The position numbers and the translations under genes are program-made. DNA of 5,584 nucleotides. It comes from Bacteroidaceae bacterium (GTDB taxonomy: Bacteria > Bacteroidota > Bacteroidia > Bacteroidales > Bacteroidaceae). The stretch spans positions 1-5,584 of the forward strand of contig JAFZUB010000131.1 in NCBI GenBank assembly GCA_017618515.1, written 5' to 3'. Shown one piece after another: positions 1-5,362 of this stretch. The notes under the pieces were generated by a model that saw only the letters and a list, made by a program, of their open reading frames with translations, was not told the DNA's origin and searched no databases. Every line of letters starts with the position of its first letter. Position 1 is the first letter of the stretch.

Positions 1-3000
1 CTATTGATACCTGTGAGTTCCTCAGAGGTGAAGGTGGCTGTGCGGCTGCCGCTACGCTCGTCTTCACCCAGAGAGGTGGAGAAGAGGACGTTGGAAAGGG
101 AGGCCTTTAATAATTGACCATTGAGCATTGACCATTGACCATTATCCTTTCCTAGTTCAAGGGTGAGTTCGCTGCGGCCGATAGGCAGTTTGTGCTTGGC
201 GCTGGAGTAGAGGGAAACACGATAGAGACCCCCTTTCCGTCCCCCCTCTATGGGGGAAACCGAGGAAAGCTCATGAAGTGCCACATCGAAGTCGGGGATG
301 GAGCGGCTGATGTCGAGATTGTCGATGGTCATGCCCTCGGGGATGGAGAGGTCAAACTGGAGGCCGCTGTAGTTGCCGTCCTCCACTACTATGGTGAGCG
401 GTATGCTCACTCCCTCGGCGCTGTAGCTCACGGGACCGGTGGTGATGGCTGCATCCGCCTCCGGCAGACCATAGAAGGTGCCACTTGTTGCCGACTGTGC
501 CAATACCAGATTGCGCACCAGAATAAGGTCGGCAATAGTGATGATATCGTTGCCGTCGAGGTCGGCGCGGTCAAACTCAAAGTCCTCGTTGGGCAGGTTG
601 AGCATATGGTTGAACACACACACTACATCGGACGTGGTGATGGTGCCGTCATCGTTGACATCACCCATCAGCAAGCCGACAGTGGCATCGTCAAGGTAGC
701 CCATATTGTTGTAGCCCAGCGTATTGCCCATAAAGTCGTAGATGTAGTTCGCTCTAGTGCGCAACCACTCCTTAGCCCTCTCGGTCACCGTGGCATAGGC
801 CTGTGCATCGCCGCGGCGCCACATAGTGTTGTCGTGAGTGAACGACGGTGCGGCAAACTCATAGTAGTCGTCGCAGAAGTCGATGAGGTCGTCGAGGCTG
901 CCGTCGTTCATGAAGCGGTGCCAGAGCTGATAGTATATCTTGTCGAAGTTCTCGCCGCAGTAGCGGAAGTTGTAGCCCCAACTGCTGGCCTGCATCGACG
1001 AGCGTGTCCAGTAATCGTTGGTCGGTGAAGCGTTGAAGTAACCACCATTGTACTCATAGCCAAAGCCCCAGTCAAAGTCCCACACTGGGCCGAATACATA
1101 GGTGGAGCTGCTGTCCATGATATTGGGATTGTAGCAGAAAGTGCTCTTGGGGTGGAACAGCTCGTAGTTCTCACACAACTCGTCCACCAGCAGGAAGCGT
1201 GCCAGATAATCGAGGTCGAGCAGATATTGCATGTCCTCACCGTTGTTCAGCCCGTCCCACACGCGGTTGACACTCTGCTGTATCATCGACATGGTCAGCT
1301 GCGTAGTACCCTCGCCGAGGTCGGGCTCCTTAATGTTGATGGGCAGGTTGAAGCTGGACGACCTGAACTTATACGTCTCGTCGAAGTAGCTGTCCAACTC
1401 AATCATCACAGCGTAGGTCTCGTCGTCGAGGTCGATACTGTTGTTGGAGATGCCCACCTTCTCGGTGAGGTTGTAGGAGCCGCGATACGCACCGTTGATA
1501 TACAGTTCTATAGGTATCTCGTGGTTGGCACCCGCCGTCTCCACCAGCTGCGCCGTCTTCATGGCCACGGCATTGCTGGTCATGGAGCGTGTCTGCGCAT
1601 TGGCGATGAGGTTCCAGTGCTTGCCTTTCTTAAGGCCAAAGGGCTTGACGGCTGTCTCAAACTTCATGTGATAGGGAGCTTTGCCCGTAGAGGTCCACGA
1701 CGAGTTGCCGCGTCCCTTTATCTGCATGGGTGTCTCTTCCATGTCGGGGAACACTCCCGCGCCATCGATGCGCACCTTGCCGCTCCAGTAGTAGCTCTTG
1801 GAGGTGATGCTGGTGCCGTCGTCGGTGGTGACATACACCGTGGGCACCTGGTAATCGCCCGTGGAGTGGTCAGTGGCGAAGTCAACCCTCACTGTCACGT
1901 TAAGGCCATAGGGCATTTTCTTGTAGGGACCGTTGGCATAACGCCGCAGGATAGTCTGGCCGTGGTGAGCCACGGTGTAGATAACGTCTTTGTCGAAGCG
2001 TACACGTGTCACCTTGCTGTGCTGCAGCGAGTCGCCTATCCAGGCATGCACGCCCTCGTCAAGCTTAAACGACGGACGCAGTGTCTTGCCAATGCCTATC
2101 ACGTTGAGGGTGATGAGGGTATCCTCCTCAAACACTCCTATCGCGTCTTCCACCACATGGTGGTTGAACTTGTTGTTTATCTTAAAGCTGTTGAAGGCTG
2201 GCAACTCGGGAGAAGTGTACGACAGCGAGTCCACTTCGTAGTCCTGATAGGTGAACGTAGGGCCGGAGTTCTTAGTTGTTATTGAGAATTGAGGATTGAG
2301 AATTGAGAATCGACCATTATTATTCCTCGCTCCAGCAATGTTCTCGATATACTGTTCAGGCACTGCCTCCACCCTACCGTCGGCGCGATAGACGAACAGC
2401 ACCTTGCCCTCTATGGGCTCCAGGCCGTCCACCTTGGTAGTGTCGATGGGGGCAATGGTGTCCACCGGCAATGAGTCACCCGGTATCACCAGCCCATGTG
2501 TGGCCAGATATTCACGGTGACGCTCGTCGCTAGACAGGAAAGTGAATGTAGAGCCGCCGTCCACGCTGAACCAGCAAATACCGTTCGACGAGTAGTCGTT
2601 CCAGTAGTAGCGGCCTGTGAGGAAGTGGACGTTGTCCTCAGCATTCTCGCTACATGTCTTCACTCCCACCGAGTAGCCATCGTAGTCTCCGCGGCCACTC
2701 CAGCTAATCACCCACGAGTGGTCGTTAGCCTGTGGAGTGCCATATACCACCGCCACATCACTCTCCGACGTACTTATCGTCTCGGTCAACTTGGCACTAA
2801 CATAGCAGTCGCCCTCCACCCTTATCTGCACACCGTCTGTGGTGGGCACGAAGAAGAACCTGTTCTTAGGTAGCGACTTGCTCTGGGTGAGCCATCCGCC
2901 ACTCTTGTAGGATAGCGGCTCCACCCAGTTTTGTGACCGCGAGTTGCGGATGTAGTAATATACGGGGTTGGTAAGGTCGCCGGTCATCACCACTGGCATA

Positions 3001-3614
3001 TCCAGTTGGCAGCTGGTCCAGTAGAGCCCCTGCTCATCACGTCCGCAGATGGCGTTATAGTCTTTCCCAGGGTCGTAGGGGGTGCCATCCTCCTTGAAGA
3101 TATAGAATAACTCGTTGTTTGATGGGTTAGCACCCGTATTTGCGAATGTGCCCAGCACACCAGAACCGCTGCGCACATTGAATCGATACACCTCGTTGGC
3201 TACGCTCTCAAAGGCATACACCCCTTCGTCCACCACGCGGATAGTCCACAGGGTAGAGTCACCGCGCAGTACATCGGTGGTGCTCATATAGCGCCGTATA
3301 GGATTGTCGGAACGCACGTCGTCCCACACCAGGAAAGCACCCGTGTAGGCATTGCGCAGCGCATACTGCCCGGTCTTATACTCCAGCACATACCACCAGC
3401 AGTCGGGTGAGCTGTCGGCATCATCGGAGGTGACGCACAAGGGCGAGTTGACATTATGCAACGCTCCCAGCGCCATAGAGGCTCCGGCGGAGCTGTAAGA
3501 CTCAATGCGCACCTTCATCGTCGGGTCGAACGACAACGACTCCGTCTGCGCCTGCGCCCACACGCCCGCGTGCATGAAAGCCAACAACCATATATATCGC
3601 AACAATTTCATCAT
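1..3614 (-). CDS. Large secreted CotH-kinase-family protein with dockerin and cohesin-like C-terminus (3' end outside window)
   Basis: The frame is open for 1204 codons from tandem ATGs (3614 and 3611) to the left edge. Residues 1-22 are a signal peptide (MMKLLRYIWLLAFM, then AGVWAQA). Residues about 30-180 have ricin/beta-trefoil-like spacing (QYALRNAYTGAFLVW). A second beta-rich region spans about 195-370 and an Ig-like segment about 470-560. The CotH domain, about 588-955, shows IKGRGNSSW (632-640), KAPYHMKF, PIELYINGAYRGSYNLTEKVG (701-721), MIELD (737-741) and GPVWDFDWGFG (842-852, acidic D846 and D848). CotH proteins are atypical secreted kinases in spore formers; their substrate in Bacteroidales is unknown. 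A type I dockerin follows, with calcium loops D985-x-N987-x-D989 to D996 and D1018-x-D1020-x-N1022 to D1029. A cohesin-like beta-sandwich spans about 1060-1199. The visible end, E-E-L-T-G-I-N, resembles the lead-in to a Bacteroidales C-terminal tail, so little may be missing. Two heptamer arrays and an inverted repeat are translated in loops. Calling it a kinase rests on family membership only. Confidence 0.93.
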   Translation of the reverse strand, partial: MMKLLRYIWLLAFMHAGVWAQAQTESLSFDPTMKVRIESYSSAGASMALGALHNVNSPLCVTSDDADSSPDCWWYVLEYKTGQYALRNAYTGAFLVWDDVRSDNPIRRYMSTTDVLRGDSTLWTIRVVDEGVYAFESVANEVYRFNVRSGSGVLGTFANTGANPSNNELFYIFKEDGTPYDPGKDYNAICGRDEQGLYWTSCQLDMPVVMTGDLTNPVYYYIRNSRSQNWVEPLSYKSGGWLTQSKSLPKNRFFFVPTTDGVQIRVEGDCYVSAKLTETISTSESDVAVVYGTPQANDHSWVISWSGRGDYDGYSVGVKTCSENAEDNVHFLTGRYYWNDYSSNGICWFSVDGGSTFTFLSSDERHREYLATHGLVIPGDSLPVDTIAPIDTTKVDGLEPIEGKVLFVYRADGRVEAVPEQYIENIAGARNNNGRFSILNPQFSITTKNSGPTFTYQDYEVDSLSYTSPELPAFNSFKINNKFNHHVVEDAIGVFEEDTLITLNVIGIGKTLRPSFKLDEGVHAWIGDSLQHSKVTRVRFDKDVIYTVAHHGQTILRRYANGPYKKMPYGLNVTVRVDFATDHSTGDYQVPTVYVTTDDGTSITSKSYYWSGKVRIDGAGVFPDMEETPMQIKGRGNSSWTSTGKAPYHMKFETAVKPFGLKKGKHWNLIANAQTRSMTSNAVAMKTAQLVETAGANHEIPIELYINGAYRGSYNLTEKVGISNNSIDLDDETYAVMIELDSYFDETYKFRSSSFNLPINIKEPDLGEGTTQLTMSMIQQSVNRVWDGLNNGEDMQYLLDLDYLARFLLVDELCENYELFHPKSTFCYNPNIMDSSSTYVFGPVWDFDWGFGYEYNGGYFNASPTNDYWTRSSMQASSWGYNFRYCGENFDKIYYQLWHRFMNDGSLDDLIDFCDDYYEFAAPSFTHDNTMWRRGDAQAYATVTERAKEWLRTRANYIYDFMGNTLGYNNMGYLDDATVGLLMGDVNDDGTITTSDVVCVFNHMLNLPNEDFEFDRADLDGNDIITIADLILVRNLVLAQSATSGTFYGLPEADAAITTGPVSYSAEGVSIPLTIVVEDGNYSGLQFDLSIPEGMTIDNLDISRSIPDFDVALHELSSVSPIEGGRKGGLYRVSLYSSAKHKLPIGRSELTLELGKDNGQWSMLNGQLLKASLSNVLFSTSLGEDERSGSRTATFTSEELTGIN
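113..143. repeat. 7-bp tandem array in the cohesin-like region of the CotH-family gene
   Basis: Four units on the + strand (attgacc, attgagc, attgacc, attgacc) plus a trailing att. They are translated at about residues 1158-1168 as DNGQWSMLNGQL. The array sits between strand-like segments SELTLELG and LKASLSNVLFS, where cohesin-like domains of this order usually have a short loop. Confidence 0.92.
233..269. repeat. Imperfect C/G-rich inverted repeat translated in frame in the CotH-family gene
   Basis: Outer arms ctttcc (233-238) and ggaaag (264-269) are perfectly complementary. Inner arms of five C (within 241-246) and five G (252-256) flank the loop tctat, with unequal spacers between inner and outer arms. 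The element is read in frame as SVSPIEGGRKGG (about residues 1118-1129), a Gly-rich stretch with no place in the cohesin-like strand pattern, between VALHELS and YRVSLYS. Its base composition differs clearly from its surroundings. It looks like a small mobile or repeated palindromic element, but only one copy is in this window. Confidence 0.6.
2281..2318. repeat. 7-bp tandem array in the CotH-family gene, upstream of the kinase domain
   Basis: On the + strand four clean units (attgaga, attgagg, attgaga, attgaga) and one degenerate unit (atcgacc) are followed by att. In the gene they are translated at about residues 433-445 as GRFSILNPQFSI. The array separates the N-terminal beta-rich regions, ending in a YIENIAGARNN stretch, from the Ig-like segment that leads into the kinase domain. 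The phase and unit match the arrays at 113-143 and 4447-4481. Confidence 0.92.
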
Positions 3615-3637
3615 CTATAAAGATATAATTAATGCTG

Positions 3638-3669
3638 CAAAATTGCGAAAATTACTTGAAAGCACCAAC
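3638..3669 (-). promoter_or_regulatory. Candidate Bacteroidota-type promoter for the CotH-family gene
   Basis: The 136-bp gap between the lipoprotein stop and the CotH-family start is AT-rich near the gene. On the minus strand it holds CAATTTTG (3638-3645), one mismatch from the Bacteroidota -7 consensus TAnnTTTG. A GTTGG (3665-3669), a partial match to the -33 TTTG box, lies 19 bp upstream, which is the usual spacing. A transcript starting a few bases downstream would have a leader of roughly 15-25 nt. The match is imperfect in both boxes, so this is only a candidate. Nothing else convincing is seen in the gap; a 5-bp stem at 3684-3698 is too weak to call a terminator. Confidence 0.35.
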
Positions 3670-3750
3670 TTTTCGGGGGAAATTCGTGCTTTTCACGACG
3701 TTTTTAACACAAAAGATACAAGAAGAACGGGACAGAGAGCACCCACAAAA

Positions 3751-4347
3751 TCAATCCTCCACCATCTCTTCATCGTCGCCGAAACTGTCGTTGGTAGTGG
3801 CCACGCGCTGCATCAATGTCTTGCCGTCAGTCAGGCTCAGTGTTACAGCCACTACGGTCTGTTCGTCACTATGAGGCACACTTACACTGGCCTCGAGAGT
3901 GAGGGCTGTGGCAGCTGCATCGGTAAGGGTGAGACCGTCGAGAATGGCCGAGTTGCTCAGCGACTGATCGAGGTAATCGGCGAAGTCGGACTTAACAAAG
4001 CGGTGCACAAGCAATGTGTCGGCATCGCGAGTCACTACGACGGTGGCGCGATTGTCGCTATAAGGACCAAAGTTGTCATTGGCCACGCGGGGCAGTCTCT
4101 CGTCAGGCTCCACCAACAGGCTGACGCGGTAGCCAGCCTTGGTGTCGAGCGTCTGATTGGAGGCTCTCAGCTTATTGAGACCATTCTCATTGTACTCGTT
4201 GGTCTCTACCAGTTCGTTGACCTCCTCATCGATGCTCTCGGCGTTCTCGGCAGGCTTGCTGCCGCAGGAGAAAAGGAGTAGGGAGAAAAGGAGCAAGAGA
4301 CCTCCTTTGAACCATCTGCAGGAGTGTAAAATGTTGTTTAGTTTCAT
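3751..4347 (-). CDS. Small Bacteroidales lipoprotein of unknown function (possibly DUF4738-like)
   Basis: The 198-residue product begins with a basic stretch, a hydrophobic segment at 15-27 (GGLLLLFSLLLFS) and a lipobox ending in C28 (LFSC, then G-S), so it should be exported and lipidated at C28. A Glu-rich linker follows (about 33-56, E-N-A-E-S-I-D-E-E), which could act as a surface-export signal of the acidic type known in Bacteroidota. The body (about 70-180) looks like a beta-rich domain: GYRVSLLVEPDERLPRV, then ATVVVTRDADTLLVHRFVKSDFADYLD, an ILDGLTL turn, and ALTLEASVSVPHSDEQTVVAVTLSL. This order of strands around a KSDFADYLD segment resembles DUF4738-type lipoproteins as I remember them, but I cannot confirm that by search. 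The C-terminus is acidic (GDDEEMVED). It starts 7 bp after the ribD stop and is probably co-transcribed with it. The role is unknown and nothing ties it to riboflavin. Confidence 0.85.
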   Translation of the reverse strand: MKLNNILHSCRWFKGGLLLLFSLLLFSCGSKPAENAESIDEEVNELVETNEYNENGLNKLRASNQTLDTKAGYRVSLLVEPDERLPRVANDNFGPYSDNRATVVVTRDADTLLVHRFVKSDFADYLDQSLSNSAILDGLTLTDAAATALTLEASVSVPHSDEQTVVAVTLSLTDGKTLMQRVATTNDSFGDDEEMVED

Positions 4348-4354
4348 AGCTCTG

Positions 4355-5305
4355 TTATTGTTTGTTCATGTATATGTTTATATGATGTGTGCCCATCGGT
4401 ATGGTATGGTGGGGCTTAAGATGACTGATGTCGGGAGCGTATATATATTGAACATTGAACATTGAGGATTGAGGATTGAGCGTATTGTCGCCTATCTCCT
4501 GGTGTATCTCGTCCCACAACCCGAGGTCGAGAAACTGACGGTGGGTGGCTGCCCCACCCTCCACGAGCAATGACTGCAGTCCTCGGTTGTAGAGGTCGTC
4601 GAGCAGGTCGGGGATTGACTGGCTGTGACTGTCATATACTATGCGCACGGGGTCAGGGCCGCTGTAGTGGCGCGTGGTAAGCGACGGACGGTCGTTTTCG
4701 TTGGTGCGCCAACCCACAAGAATGGCACTGCTGGTAGCACGCAGGTGATGCACATGACGCAGGGTGCACGAGTTGGAAATCATAAGCCTCTCCCCTTTCA
4801 CGCCCATCACACCGTCGGGCGTCTGTGCCCACTTGAGAATGATATAAGGGCGATGCTTGGTGTGGAAGGTAATGAAGCGTCGATTGAGGAAACGGCACTC
4901 CTCCTCCATCACACCCACGGTGACATCGATGCCTGCGTCGCGCAGCTTCTGCACTCCGCGTCCGCTGACCTTGGCAAAGGGGTCGAGACAGCCCACCACC
5001 ACACGCTTCACACCTTTGCTCACAATCAGGTCAGCGCAGGGTGGTGTCTTGCCTTGATGAGCGCAGGGCTCCAGGCTGACATACAGTGTGCTCTGCGGCA
5101 GCAGATGCTCGTCCTCCGCCTTGACGGAAGCGAAAGCGTTGACCTCTGCGTGGGCCTGTCCGCAGTGGGCATGGAATCCCTCGCCTATAATGCGGCCATC
5201 AGCCACGATGACAGCTCCGACCATTGGATTGGGCGGTGCACCTATCTCGCCGTTGAGGGCAAGCTGCAGGCAGCGGGTCATGTATGTTAATTCGCAATCT
5301 GACAA
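4355..5305 (-). CDS. ribD: Riboflavin biosynthesis protein RibD (deaminase/reductase) with shortened reductase domain and an internal repeat insert
   Basis: RibD deaminates 2,5-diamino-6-ribosylamino-4(3H)-pyrimidinone 5'-phosphate and then reduces the ribosyl side chain with NADPH, two early steps of riboflavin synthesis in the cytoplasm. Residues 1-145 form the zinc deaminase: PNPMVGAVIV at 25-34, the HAE motif (H52, E54) and PCAHQGKTPPC (C81 and C90) supply the expected zinc ligands and proton-shuttle Glu. The reductase domain starts near 152 (RPYIILKWAQTPDG) and continues through HHLRATSSAILVGWRT to LLVEGG (246-251). About 40 residues usually found between the DS at 225-226 and the helix before VEGG are missing. 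A 7-bp repeat is translated at about 275-287, just before a family-like YAPD. The start is probably TTG: no in-frame ATG precedes it, an in-frame TAG lies a few codons upstream, and the segment before YMTRC aligns with RibD N-termini. The first ATG is at 5281. The stop lies 7 bp from the lipoprotein start, suggesting an operon. Deaminase function is secure; reductase activity is uncertain. Confidence 0.92.
   Translation of the reverse strand: MSDCELTYMTRCLQLALNGEIGAPPNPMVGAVIVADGRIIGEGFHAHCGQAHAEVNAFASVKAEDEHLLPQSTLYVSLEPCAHQGKTPPCADLIVSKGVKRVVVGCLDPFAKVSGRGVQKLRDAGIDVTVGVMEEECRFLNRRFITFHTKHRPYIILKWAQTPDGVMGVKGERLMISNSCTLRHVHHLRATSSAILVGWRTNENDRPSLTTRHYSGPDPVRIVYDSHSQSIPDLLDDLYNRGLQSLLVEGGAATHRQFLDLGLWDEIHQEIGDNTLNPQSSMFNVQYIYAPDISHLKPHHTIPMGTHHINIYMNKQ
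4447..4481. repeat. 7-bp tandem array inside the ribD coding sequence
   Basis: Five uninterrupted 7-bp units are visible on the + strand: attgaac, attgaac, attgagg, attgagg, attgagc. They are translated within ribD as NTLNPQSSMFNVQY, about residues 274-287. The array lies between the conserved reductase segment ending in WDEIHQEIGDN and a YAPD segment, where the family normally has a short variable loop. It has the same period and nearly the same unit as the arrays at 113-143 and 2281-2318. Confidence 0.92.
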
Positions 5306-5322
5306 TGTACTATTTCTTTTTT

Positions 5323-5362
5323 GACTCTAGACTCTAGACTCTCGACCCTTGACTCTCGACTA
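5323..5362. repeat. 7-bp tandem array between rnhB and ribD (unit GACTCTA/GACTCTC)
   Basis: On the + strand, five successive 7-bp units begin at 5323, 5330, 5337, 5344 and 5351 (gactcta, gactcta, gactctc, gaccctt, gactctc), followed by a partial unit, gacta. The partial unit contains the complement of the rnhB stop codon. The array fills most of the 54-bp rnhB-ribD gap and leaves only an A-rich stretch (5306-5322) before the proposed ribD start. It has the same period as the other three arrays in the window and shares their GA dinucleotide in phase, but the rest of the unit differs. Read on the minus strand it contains TAG stops, so unlike the other arrays it could not be translated through. 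Confidence 0.9.

Noticed and set aside
192..2285. Long open frames on the + strand (192-1028 and 1152-2285)
   Set aside because: They lie antisense to the CotH-family gene, whose frame is unbroken and has recognisable motifs. The + strand products are Val/His-rich with no domain features, as expected for the reverse strand of a gene rich in G or C at third positions.
1..3614. Frameshift or pseudogene status of the CotH-family gene because of the inserted repeats
   Set aside because: The frame was followed codon by codon across all inserts and remains open for 1204 codons with intact domains before and after each insert.
3684..3705. Stem tcgtg/cacga followed by cg and five T on the + strand as a terminator
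   Set aside because: The stem is only 5 bp, no + strand gene precedes it, and on the minus strand it is followed by ATTTCCCC rather than a T run.
4401..4415. tatggtatggtgg as a further repeat array
   Set aside because: It is a single partial duplication of 5-6 bp without the 7-bp period, and reads as ordinary RibD C-terminal coding sequence.
3505..5290. Other + strand open frames (3505-4281, 4157-4465, 4625-5290)
   Set aside because: They are antisense to the lipoprotein and ribD genes, both of which have clear family or signal features on the minus strand.
113..5362. CRISPR array reading of the short repeats
   Set aside because: The units are 7 bp with no spacers and the arrays are scattered singly, so this is simple tandem repetition.
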